Shown here: positions 1-6,249 of the stretch, piece by piece
Layout of the letters: each line of letters begins with the position of its first letter
Position numbering within the stretch: position 1 is the stretch's first letter
Notes under the pieces: model-generated
What the model was told of the DNA's origin: nothing
The model's input: the letters and a program-made list of their open reading frames with translations, nothing else
Database searches by the model: none
Position numbers and translations under genes: made by a program
Assembly (NCBI GenBank): GCA_945903885.1
Contig: CAMDPB010000068.1
Location: 1 to 6,425, forward strand
Reading direction: 5' to 3'
DNA from: Candidatus Finniella inopinata
GTDB lineage: Bacteria; Pseudomonadota; Alphaproteobacteria; Paracaedibacterales; CAITNM01
DNA length: 6,425 nt

Positions 1-1124
1 CCAGATCCACGTCCAGGCCCCACAGGAATTCCTTGTCCTTTTGCCCATTTTATAAAATCAGCAACGATCAAAAAGTACCCACAGAACCCCATGTGCTTGA
101 TGATGCCAATTTCATAGTTTAAGCGTTCTTGGTATTGGTTACGGATTTCTTCATGTTCATCTTTTGCAAATCTCAAAAAAACTTCTTCTTGCAAGCGCTT
201 TTCTAAACCTTCTTGTGCTTGAAAAACAAGCTCTTCTTCTTCACTTCGTCCATTTTCACTATCAAAATGTGGCAGAATTGGGTTGTGAAGGGTGGGCATG
301 AACCTACAGCGTTTTGCAATATTTACTGTGTTTTGAATTGCTTCAGGCAAGTCCTTAAACAGCTCCTGCATTTCTGTTGAGCTTTTAAAGTAATGGTGAG
401 GTGTGACTCTGCGTCGATCGTCTTGGGCAACATAGGTGCTGCTTGCAATACACAATAAAGCATCGTGTGCTTCAAAATAGCTAAAATCAGGAAAGTAGAC
501 GTTGTTTGTGGCAACAAGCGGTAAATTATGTGTATAAGCTTTTTCAATAAAAATTTCTTCAAGCTCTTGTTCTGCAGCCGTTCCGTGACGTTGAATTTCT
601 ACGTAAAGGCCATCAGAAAAGTGCGTTTTAAGCTGATCTAAAAAGCTATCAGCTTCATTCACATCCTCGTTCTTGTTCTCACTGGCGTCTGAGCTTAAAT
701 CTTTTGCTAAAAGCTGTCCCCAAACACTGTCTACTCCGCCTGTTAAAGCTATCAAGCCATTGGTTCTGCTTTTTAAATATTCAAATGGAACATAAGGTTT
801 TTCGTGTTCGCAAGGTGATCCAAGGTATAAATAGCTAACAATATCTAATAAGTTGTAGTATCCGCTTTCTGATGCAACAAGCAGTACCAGCGGACCAGTT
901 ATTTCGGCAAACTGAACACTAAGTTCACAACCAATGATTGGTTGAATACCAGAATTAGCACAAAGCATTGCGCTTTCAAGTGCACCGAAAAGATTATTAC
1001 TGTCGGTAATAGCAACGGCTGGCTGATCAAATTGCTGGCAAAGTTGCGGCAACGACTTAACCTTGATAGCCCCTTCTGCTAGGGAATATGCGCTATGGAC
1101 ACGAAGGTGAACAAATCCAGCCAT
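1..1124 (-). CDS. dnaE: DNA polymerase III alpha subunit, N-terminal part (runs off left edge)
   Basis: This is the 5' part of the gene for the catalytic subunit of the replicative DNA polymerase; about 374 residues are present and the frame is still open at base 1. The N-terminal PHP domain begins with HLRVHSAYS (residues 6-14), followed by AITDSNNLFGALE (about 38-50) and QPIIGCEL (61-68). YVEIQRHG lies near 174-181 and PLVATNNVYFP near 202-212. The polymerase region then begins with GFCGYFLIVADFIKWAK (346-362) and GPGRGSG (369-375), the glycine-rich nucleotide-contact motif. The catalytic aspartates, tau-binding and beta-clamp regions lie outside the window. Two PHP metal-ligand positions that are His in active PHP domains are Arg8 and Ser42 here, so the domain is probably inactive, as in E. 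coli DnaE. An acidic, Asn-rich stretch (about 144-160) looks like a lineage-specific loop. The ATG at 1124 is chosen because MAGFVHLRVHS matches the family start. The gene follows the MarR-type gene after 83 bases on the same strand. Identification is near certain. Confidence 0.97.
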   Translation of the reverse strand, partial: MAGFVHLRVHSAYSLAEGAIKVKSLPQLCQQFDQPAVAITDSNNLFGALESAMLCANSGIQPIIGCELSVQFAEITGPLVLLVASESGYYNLLDIVSYLYLGSPCEHEKPYVPFEYLKSRTNGLIALTGGVDSVWGQLLAKDLSSDASENKNEDVNEADSFLDQLKTHFSDGLYVEIQRHGTAAEQELEEIFIEKAYTHNLPLVATNNVYFPDFSYFEAHDALLCIASSTYVAQDDRRRVTPHHYFKSSTEMQELFKDLPEAIQNTVNIAKRCRFMPTLHNPILPHFDSENGRSEEEELVFQAQEGLEKRLQEEVFLRFAKDEHEEIRNQYQERLNYEIGIIKHMGFCGYFLIVADFIKWAKGQGIPVGPGRGS

Positions 1125-1207
1125 GAGGCACTAATAAAAAACTGTATTCACAATGTGCCGAAGTCAGCTGCTGTTTTCAAGAGCTGTGAACTCGAAACCT
1201 TAAAATT

Positions 1208-1660
1208 CTAGCGCATTTCCTTAGAAGATGCTTCGTTCCAGAAACGTTCTAGCTTTTGTAAAGAGCTTCCTAGCAGTGCTAAAGTTTCTTTTCCGCCCTT
1301 ATTATTAAGGCCTTCCGCGTGATTTTGGAAAATGCGATCAAATTTTTTATACAAGTCTAATCCTTTAGGGGATAGCTTCACATGGCTTGAGCGACGATCA
1401 TGAGGTGTTGGAACTTGCAAAATGTATTCATTTTGTACCATTTTTCGTAAATTATAGGATACATTTGAACCAAGATAGTATCCTCGGTTTGTCAGTTCTC
1501 CTATAGTCAATTGATTGGTGCCAATATTACATAACACAATTGTTTGGACATTATTAATATCAAATATGGCCAAATGATCCAACTCTGCTTTTACTACATC
1601 TAAAAAGAGGCGATGAAGGCGTTCTAGAGCCTGGACTGATTCAAAATATTCTTCTTTCAT
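1208..1660 (-). CDS. ldtR: MarR-family winged-helix regulator, LdtR-like
   Basis: A 150-residue DNA-binding protein of normal MarR length, starting at ATG 1660. The core reads DINNVQTIVLCNIG (34-47), then LTIGELTNRGYYLGSNVSYNLRK (51-73), which holds the recognition helix. The wing HDRRSSHVKLSPKG (87-100) carries the DRR signature of the family. The terminal helices (about 5-30 and 123-147) should form the dimer interface. From memory, GYYLGSNVSYNLRK is diagnostic of alphaproteobacterial LdtR-type regulators. In Liberibacter, LdtR controls an L,D-transpeptidase and stress tolerance, and MarR proteins usually respond to a small ligand. No transpeptidase gene is in this window, so the target is unknown. 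The gene lies 202 bases downstream of gltA and 83 upstream of dnaE, all on one strand. The upstream gap is extremely AT-rich and could hold an autoregulatory operator. Family assignment is secure; the gene symbol is an inference from motif similarity. Confidence 0.85.
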   Translation of the reverse strand: MKEEYFESVQALERLHRLFLDVVKAELDHLAIFDINNVQTIVLCNIGTNQLTIGELTNRGYYLGSNVSYNLRKMVQNEYILQVPTPHDRRSSHVKLSPKGLDLYKKFDRIFQNHAEGLNNKGGKETLALLGSSLQKLERFWNEASSKEMR

Positions 1661-1862
1661 AGCACTACATGCACTTATCGATATTAATTAAAATATACAA
1701 TGTAATAGTTAAAATTAATTTAATATAATGTAAAAAAAACAATAAAGTAGTCATATATTTTTATATCTTCTACTTTGATGTAATTATAAAAGGTAAAGAC
1801 AGAAAGCTAAGGATTCTCTAATTAACAGGGCATTTATTGTCTTATAAACCTTTGATATAAAC
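1661..1862 (-). other. AT-rich spacer between gltA and the MarR-type gene
   Basis: No reading frame worth calling lies here. The part next to the regulator (about 1680-1745) is almost pure A/T with many TTAATT/AATTAA-type words. It is probably the promoter and operator region of the regulator, but so many hexamers resemble a -10 box that none can be singled out. Just before the regulator ATG, the pentamer AGTGC occurs twice within 15 bases (minus strand AGTGCATGTAGTGC). No G+C-rich hairpin followed by a T run is visible after gltA. Confidence 0.4.
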
Positions 1863-3140
1863 TTATTTGCCCTTAGAAAAATTACGATTTTTTTCACCGA
1901 CATAAAGTTGCCTTGGTCTTCCAATTTTTTGAGCTGGGTCAGTCATCATTTCATTCCATTGAGCAACCCAACCGACTGTGCGAGCAACAGAAAAAATGAC
2001 AGTGAACATTGATGGTGGTATTTCTAAGGCTTTGAATACAATACCTGAATAAAAATCAACGTTAGGATAAAGTTTCTTTTCAATAAAATAAGGGTCTTCT
2101 AGAGCAATACGTTCAAGCTCAAGAGCTATTTCTAATGAGGGGTCATTAATATTAAGTTGGCCTAGGACATCGTGACAGGCTTTACGCATGATGCGGGCCC
2201 GTGGATCGTAATTTTTATACACTCGATGGCCAAATCCCATAAGGCGGAAGGGATCATTTTTATTTTTAGCGCGCTCAATAAACTCAGAGATATTTTTTGT
2301 TGAACCTATTTGTTTAAGCATGGTGAGTACTGCCTCATTCGCACCGCCGTGAGCAGGTCCCCATAAAGCAGCAATTCCAGAAGAAATGCAGGCAAATGGA
2401 TTGGCCTGACTTGAACCAGCAAGCCTTACAGTTGATGTCGAGGCATTTTGTTCATGGTCAGCATGCAATATGAATATAATATCCATCGCACGAGCTATAA
2501 CGGGATTAATCTGATACGGTTCTGATGGCACGGCAAACATCATATTTAGAAAGTTTTGTGCGTACGTTAGCCTATTTTGGGGGTACGGTAAGGGGCAACC
2601 TCGTGAATAATTATATGCCATTGCTGCAATTGTGGGCATTTTAGCAATAAGACGGTGAGATGCAACCTCTCGTTGCTGCGGGTCATAAATGTCTAGATTA
2701 TCATGGTAGAAAGCTGAGAGTGCGCCAACAACTCCAACCATAACTGCCATTGGATGCGCGTCGCGACGAAATCCCTGAAAAAATGTTCGTAATTGTTCGT
2801 GAAGCATGCTGTGGTTAGTGATTGATTGTTCAAAAGATTCTCTTTGAGAAGTGTCCGGCAACTCTCCATAAAGAAGTAAGTATGCAACCTCTAGAAAATC
2901 ACACTTTTCAACAAGGTCTTCGATGGGATAACCACGATATAATAAAATGCCTTCATCACCATTAATGAATGTAATGCTGGATGCACAGCTTGCAGTTGAA
3001 GTGAATCCGGGGTCATAACAAAACATCCCGGTTTCTTGGTAGAAATTGCTAATATCAAGAACATCTGGTCCACAACTGCCTTTGATGATTGGGACTTCGA
3101 TAGTTTTTCCATCAATTGTGATTGTGGCTTTTGGGGTCAT
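1863..3140 (-). CDS. gltA: Citrate synthase (type II)
   Basis: Citrate synthase condenses oxaloacetate with acetyl-CoA to form citrate, the entry step of the TCA cycle in the cytoplasm. Starting at ATG 3140 the protein has 425 residues, typical of the hexameric type II bacterial enzymes. The catalytic triad is visible at the family positions: His264 in WGPAHGGANEA, His305 in GFGHRVYKNYDPRA and Asp362 in YPNVDFYSGI. HADHEQNASTSTVR (226-239) is an oxaloacetate-site signature, and GDEGILLYRGYPIE lies near residues 61-74. The frame extends 18 bases upstream to a TTG at 3158, but MTPKATITIDGK matches the usual family N-terminus and needs no rare start, so I place the start at 3140. Ser206 sits where, from memory, E. 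coli has Cys206 of the NADH-inhibition site. The gene follows asnB after 57 bases and may have its own promoter in that gap. Identification is essentially certain. Confidence 0.98.
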   Translation of the reverse strand: MTPKATITIDGKTIEVPIIKGSCGPDVLDISNFYQETGMFCYDPGFTSTASCASSITFINGDEGILLYRGYPIEDLVEKCDFLEVAYLLLYGELPDTSQRESFEQSITNHSMLHEQLRTFFQGFRRDAHPMAVMVGVVGALSAFYHDNLDIYDPQQREVASHRLIAKMPTIAAMAYNYSRGCPLPYPQNRLTYAQNFLNMMFAVPSEPYQINPVIARAMDIIFILHADHEQNASTSTVRLAGSSQANPFACISSGIAALWGPAHGGANEAVLTMLKQIGSTKNISEFIERAKNKNDPFRLMGFGHRVYKNYDPRARIMRKACHDVLGQLNINDPSLEIALELERIALEDPYFIEKKLYPNVDFYSGIVFKALEIPPSMFTVIFSVARTVGWVAQWNEMMTDPAQKIGRPRQLYVGEKNRNFSKGK

Positions 3141-3158
3141 ATGCTTATGTCTAAACAA

Positions 3159-3185
3159 TTTATATCATTGCAATGAGTGTAACAA
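3159..3185 (-). promoter_or_regulatory. Possible gltA promoter with a central palindrome
   Basis: In the short asnB-gltA gap the minus strand reads TTGTTA (3180-3185) and TATAAA (3159-3164) with a 15-base spacer, shorter than the ideal 17; shifting the -10 box by one base to ATAAAT gives 16. The spacer contains the perfect 12-base palindrome TCATTGCAATGA (3165-3176), which could be an operator. A start near 3152 would leave a leader of only about 12 bases before ATG 3140. This rests on pattern matching alone. Confidence 0.35.
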
Positions 3186-3197
3186 AGAATAAATTTT

Positions 3198-5072
3198 CTA
3201 CAAATTATATTCCTTGCGCCATTGCTGAAACATCAACACGACCCACAGTTTGTACTGATAGTTATACTGGCCGCTTTGGTGTTTTTCCCAAGTTGATCGA
3301 ATTGCTTGGTTGCTGATTCCAAATTCTTCTAATGAGGACGAAAATAGTAATTCATTAGCCCAATCTTTTAAATCACCTCGTAGCCAAGTATCAATTGGCA
3401 CACCAAAACCCATTTTAGGACGGTTGAACATTTGTTCTGGTATGTACGATTTTAAAATTTCTCTTAGAATCCATTTTCCTTTGCCGCGGTGCAGTTTTAA
3501 GTGTTCGGGCAGGCTCCACGCTAATGCAATAAGCCTGTGATCAAGTAATGGTACTCTAGCTTCTAAACTTACGGCCATGCTGGCGCGATCTACTTTTGTT
3601 AAAATATCCCCCGGCAGATATGTCAACGTATCCCAAAATTGAAAGTTTTCGATGCTATTGTTTAATGATGGATGCGTAGGGAAGCAGTCGTCAGTTCCAG
3701 TTTCCCAGTGATGCACCAACATTCGGTAGCAGTCTGTTAAATTTTTAGCCTGAAATAACTTGATACCGCGATCTATTTTATCAGCAAGAAGCTTTGGGCA
3801 ACCAGGCAGTTTTTCAAGTGTTTTCCAAAACCATAGGGGAATGCACCGTAAATACGGTACAAAGTATCTTATAAATAGGGGTGTGAGGCTTCTAATTTTC
3901 CACAGTTTTTTACCCAACGTGTACCTATTGTAGCCAGCGAAAAGTTCATCGCCTCCATCTCCGGAAAGACTAACGGTCACATGATTTCTAGCAAGCTTTG
4001 AAACTAAATACGTTGGAATTTGTGAAACATCAGCAAATGGTTCGTCGTACATAGAAGCTAAATGCGGGATAACTTCTTGTGCTTCTTGTGCTGAAACATA
4101 AAATTCATGGTGATCAGTTTGTAAATGCTCAGCAATTTGCTTGGCAAAAGGGGCTTCATTATAATTGGGAATATCAAAACCAATTGAAAAAGTTTTTATT
4201 TTATCAACTGATTGAGACTGCATTAAACTGACCACTAAAGAGCTATCAATGCCACCAGACAAAAATGCTCCTAAAGGCACGTCAGCCTGACAACGTCGCT
4301 TCACAGCATCTTTTAAAAGGGCGTGAGTGGCATCTATCCACTGCGCGTCTGTTTGATGGGCTGTATAATTCTTTGCTTGAGTGATTTCTTCTTTCAAATC
4401 CCAGTACGCTGTTGTTGTGTGCTTTCCGTTTACGTGCAGATGCACAGCAGTTCCAGGCTTCACTTTTTGTAAATTTTCAAATATGCATGATGTTTCAGGC
4501 ACATACCCAAACGCAAAAAATTCTTTAGCTGCATCTTTGTCTAGTTTGCTTTCCCATGCAGGGTGAGGCATTAGGCTTTTTGGTTGTGACCCAAATAACC
4601 AAACATTATTCATGTGCCCAAAGTACAAAGGCTTTATGCCAACACGGTCTCGCACCAAAGTAAGTGTTTGTGTTTGTTTATCCCAAACAGCAAATGCAAA
4701 CATGCCGATAAATAATTTAACAGATGCTTCAATTCCCCACATGTCGAAGGCCGCCAACATAATTTCGGTATCGCTATGACCTTTAAAATCAATATTGGAA
4801 AGTGAAACTTTAATTTCAGCCCCATTAAAAACTTCCCCATTATAAATCATCACGTAACGTCCTGAATGCGATGTCATTGGTTGATGGCCAGCAGGTGATA
4901 AATCAACAATTGATAAGCGTCTATGGGCTAATGCAACCCCATGGTCTTGGTCAATCCAAACTCCATGTGAATCAGGGCCGCGTGACTGAATCTTTTCAGC
5001 CATCGTCTGTGCAAGTTGTTCATTAACTGAGAATTTTTTAGTAGGATCCCAAAAACCAGTGATACCGCACAT
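3198..5072 (-). CDS. asnB: Asparagine synthase (glutamine-hydrolysing)
   Basis: This cytoplasmic enzyme transfers ammonia from glutamine to AMP-activated aspartate, giving asparagine. The protein has 624 residues. The N-terminal class II glutamine amidotransferase domain (about 2-215) starts MCGITGF with nucleophile Cys2, followed by AHRRLSIVD (49-57), YNGEVFN (77-83) and HSDTE near 99-103. The C-terminal synthetase domain has the PP-loop SGGIDSS (272-278), YDEPFAD (342-348) and SGDGGDELFAGYNRY (370-384), then DRASMAVSLEARVPLLDHR and RPKMGFGVP. All catalytic motifs are intact. An in-frame ATG at 5084 would place four residues before the catalytic Cys. Because that Cys must become the N-terminus after Met removal, the start must be 5072. 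The length, and motifs such as LGAFLSGGIDSS, resemble the AsnB homologues also found in surface-polysaccharide loci, so a sugar-amidating role is a less likely alternative. No Shine-Dalgarno site is visible. tRNA-Glu ends 70 bases upstream, with a weak hairpin and T run between them. Confidence 0.94.
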   Translation of the reverse strand: MCGITGFWDPTKKFSVNEQLAQTMAEKIQSRGPDSHGVWIDQDHGVALAHRRLSIVDLSPAGHQPMTSHSGRYVMIYNGEVFNGAEIKVSLSNIDFKGHSDTEIMLAAFDMWGIEASVKLFIGMFAFAVWDKQTQTLTLVRDRVGIKPLYFGHMNNVWLFGSQPKSLMPHPAWESKLDKDAAKEFFAFGYVPETSCIFENLQKVKPGTAVHLHVNGKHTTTAYWDLKEEITQAKNYTAHQTDAQWIDATHALLKDAVKRRCQADVPLGAFLSGGIDSSLVVSLMQSQSVDKIKTFSIGFDIPNYNEAPFAKQIAEHLQTDHHEFYVSAQEAQEVIPHLASMYDEPFADVSQIPTYLVSKLARNHVTVSLSGDGGDELFAGYNRYTLGKKLWKIRSLTPLFIRYFVPYLRCIPLWFWKTLEKLPGCPKLLADKIDRGIKLFQAKNLTDCYRMLVHHWETGTDDCFPTHPSLNNSIENFQFWDTLTYLPGDILTKVDRASMAVSLEARVPLLDHRLIALAWSLPEHLKLHRGKGKWILREILKSYIPEQMFNRPKMGFGVPIDTWLRGDLKDWANELLFSSSLEEFGISNQAIRSTWEKHQSGQYNYQYKLWVVLMFQQWRKEYNL

Positions 5073-5085
5073 ATCGCACAACATT

Positions 5086-5107
5086 AAAAAGCTAGTGCGA
5101 ATCTAGC
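5086..5107 (-). terminator. Small hairpin plus T run after tRNA-Glu (terminator or leader attenuator)
   Basis: On the minus strand GCTAG, a 7-base loop ATTCGCA and CTAGC are followed directly by TTTTT, the layout of an intrinsic terminator. The stem has only 5 bp, so termination is likely to be partial. It lies 36 bases past the tRNA CCA end and 13 before the asnB ATG. It would end the tRNA transcript, with read-through feeding asnB. A TATATT at 5109-5114 could be the -10 box of a separate asnB promoter, but it has no convincing -35. Confidence 0.45.
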
Positions 5108-5142
5108 AAATATAACGACGACAATAAAGATGGATGATAAAT

Positions 5143-5218
5143 TGGCGTCCCCAACGGGAGTCGAACCCGTGTTCCCGCCTTGAAAGGGCGACGTCCTAGG
5201 CCACTAGACGATGGGGAC
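5143..5218 (-). tRNA. tRNA-Glu (anticodon UUC)
   Basis: The minus strand folds as a complete tRNA. The acceptor strand GTCCCCA pairs with TGGGGAC, followed by discriminator G and a genome-encoded CCA (5143-5145). The D arm GTCTAGTGGCCTAGGAC is present. The anticodon stem is TCGCC/GGCGG with loop CTTTCAA, giving anticodon TTC (plus-strand gaa at 5182-5184), which reads GAA and GAG. The T arm is ACGGG-TTCGACT-CCCGT with a 4-base variable region. Total length is 76 with CCA. It decodes glutamate and lies between the TPR gene and asnB on the same strand with its own promoter. Confidence 0.97.
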
Positions 5219-5227
5219 TTGGAATGA

Positions 5228-5256
5228 ACTATAATGTTTAAATGCCTTTTCGTCAA
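5228..5256 (-). promoter_or_regulatory. sigma70-type promoter of tRNA-Glu
   Basis: The minus strand has TTGACG (-35, 5251-5256), exactly 17 bases of spacer, then TATAGT (-10, 5228-5233). The predicted start near 5221 lies about 3 bases before the tRNA 5' end. Five of six bases in each box match the consensus, making this the best promoter in the window, as expected for a tRNA gene. Confidence 0.8.
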
Positions 5257-5288
5257 GAAATTTACGATTTTTTATTTGTTTTTAGTTT

Positions 5289-5300
5289 TCAACGCGTTGA
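5289..5300. repeat. 12-base perfect palindrome TCAACGCGTTGA
   Basis: A perfect inverted repeat lies between the end of the TPR-gene tail and the tRNA-Glu promoter. As a hairpin it would have only a 4-bp stem, and on the minus strand an A-rich stretch rather than a T run follows, so it is not a good terminator for the TPR gene. It could be a protein-binding site or chance. Confidence 0.3.
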
Positions 5301-5330
5301 GGGATATGTTTTTGGGCTTCTTCATATGAA

Positions 5331-5477
5331 CTATGTATAAGCGGCACAACTATTTGTCCTGTGCAAGAAATAATTCCCCATTACTCTCAAACTGCGTAAC
5401 AAAGTATTTAGACTGTCTTGTTGCTCACGTCCATCGCAGTTAACGGCAGCTGCGCACCATACGTCTTCCATTTTTTT
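5331..5477 (-). pseudogene. Out-of-frame 3' continuation of the TPR-protein gene
   Basis: Past the A7 run (plus-strand T's 5471-5477) the other minus-strand frame reads MEDVWCAAAVNCDGREQQDS and continues for 46 residues to TAG at 5331-5333. MEDVWCAAA mirrors VEDVWYGAA of the upstream frame. At DNA level, 5446-5470 matches 5543-5567 at 21 of 25 bases, so this is a diverged third copy of the module. The offset between the two copies is 97 bases, one more than 32 codons, which fits a single-base insertion in the A run. It has no start signal of its own and is best read as the original C-terminus of the TPR protein. Confidence 0.55.
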
Positions 5478-6183
5478 CATCTGTGCAATCGAATGGGGTG
5501 AAGTTATCTGTACCAAGTAGAACAGAATCATTTTTCCGATCAGCAGCTCCATACCATACATCTTCCACGATTAGTTCATTGCTGTAATCTTCCAGAATTT
5601 TCCTATTAACTTCGTTTTTTTTATTTATCCAAGCGAATGGGGTGATGGTTTTTATATAAAGAACAGAATCATTTTTCCGATCATTAGCATTAATTAATTT
5701 AGTAAGGCAGAGTGTTTTCTTTTTTCCAACGAATTGTTCTATAGCTAGTGCTGCGTTGTAGTGAATTATGGCATCTTTTAAATTATTTTTTGAATCATAA
5801 ATTTTTCCCAAAATATAGTGGCAAAGCGCTCTTTCCTTTCCAACGAATTCTTCTATAGCTAGTGCTGTGGTGTATTGAGTTATGGCAGCAGTGAAGTTTT
5901 TTTTCCTAGCGTAGATATCCCCCAAATTATGGTAGGCATTCGCCAAATTACGGAGGCAAAGCGCTCTTTTTTCTCCAACAAATTCTTGAATTTTTAGTGC
6001 TTTAGTATATTCAGCTATGGCATCAGTGAACTTCATTTGCTGACTATAATATATCCCCAACCCAAGGTGGCTACGTGCTTTTTTATAAAGTCCCTCGTCT
6101 CTGCTATCTTCGAGATTGTTTGCAGCCCAGCTAGCATTCATAGAAAATGTAGCGATTAAAAGTAGAACGTTAAAACGTTTCAT
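5440..6183 (-). CDS. Exported TPR-repeat protein with a frameshifted C-terminus
   Basis: As it stands this encodes 247 residues. The first 20 (MKRFNVLLLI, then a segment ending NASWA) form a Sec signal peptide with an AxA-like cleavage site after SWA, so the protein is probably periplasmic. About 36-155 holds three tetratricopeptide units, each ending ALxIxxFVG followed by an L-C pair: LGIYYSQQMKFTDAIAEYTKAL, then LGDIYARKKNFTAAITQYTTAL, then LGKIYDSKNNLKDAIIHYNAAL. TPRs bind protein partners; the partner is unknown. After the TPRs an unfamiliar module repeats: DRKNDSVL at 168-175 and 215-222, TPF at 181-183 and 229-231, and VEDVWYGAA at 206-214. At residue 238 the frame runs through a run of seven A's and ends nine residues later, while the expected EDVW continuation lies in another frame down to 5331. 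With one A fewer the protein would have 283 residues. The start at ATG 6183 is supported by the signal peptide. It may be decaying, phase-variable or rescued by slippage. Confidence 0.75.
   Translation of the reverse strand: MKRFNVLLLIATFSMNASWAANNLEDSRDEGLYKKARSHLGLGIYYSQQMKFTDAIAEYTKALKIQEFVGEKRALCLRNLANAYHNLGDIYARKKNFTAAITQYTTALAIEEFVGKERALCHYILGKIYDSKNNLKDAIIHYNAALAIEQFVGKKKTLCLTKLINANDRKNDSVLYIKTITPFAWINKKNEVNRKILEDYSNELIVEDVWYGAADRKNDSVLLGTDNFTPFDCTDEKNGRRMVRSCR
5491..5683 (-). repeat. Direct repeat encoding the DRKNDSVL/TPF module
   Basis: 5491-5542 and 5635-5683 are direct copies. The 24 bases 5519-5542 and 5660-5683 are identical, 141 bases (47 codons) apart. The copies differ in length by 3 bases, so the reading frame is kept. 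Such conservation at DNA level points to recent duplication or gene conversion within the gene. Confidence 0.75.
5725..6002 (-). repeat. Tandem DNA repeats under the TPR units
   Basis: Three copies of a 29-base element underlie the ALxIxxFVG ends of the TPR units: 5725-5753, 5839-5867 and 5974-6002. The first two differ at one base and are 114 bases (38 codons) apart; the third is more diverged and 135 bases (45 codons) away. The second and third copies also share GGCAAAGCGCTCTTT next to the element (plus strand, near 5819 and 5955). This indicates growth of the TPR array by duplication. Confidence 0.7.
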
Positions 6184-6220
6184 AGTGTCTTACAGCCATG
6201 TTATTTTGTATTTTATTTTA

Positions 6221-6249
6221 TATATAACGCAGTGTGTGGGGTTTATAAA
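6221..6249 (-). promoter_or_regulatory. Possible promoter of the TPR-protein gene
   Basis: The minus strand has TTTATA (6244-6249), a 17-base spacer and TATATA (6221-6226), which would start transcription near 6213 and give a leader of about 30 bases. The -35 matches the consensus at four of six bases. The area is AT-rich, so chance matches are likely. Confidence 0.35.

Noticed and set aside
323..562. 79-codon minus-strand frame inside dnaE
   Set aside because: It is out of frame with the clearly conserved DnaE protein covering the same bases.
1137..1205. Imperfect hairpin and CACATTGTG palindrome between the regulator and dnaE
   Set aside because: The stem is interrupted and no T run follows on the minus strand, so it is neither a convincing terminator nor a recognisable operator.
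2693..3115. Two minus-strand frames inside gltA (2693-2887, 2891-3115)
   Set aside because: They are alternative frames within a fully conserved citrate synthase.
3310..4566. Plus-strand frames opposite asnB (3310-3540 and 4381-4566)
   Set aside because: They lie wholly antisense to conserved asnB coding sequence and show no family motif.
5073..5084. Upstream ATG giving MLCDMCGITGF as the asnB start
   Set aside because: It would bury the N-terminal nucleophile Cys, which must follow the initiator Met.
5471..5480. Canonical -1 programmed ribosomal frameshift (A AAA AAT) at the A7 run
   Set aside because: The heptamer fits the pattern, but the conserved downstream frame is +1 (equivalently -2), so a -1 shift would not produce it.
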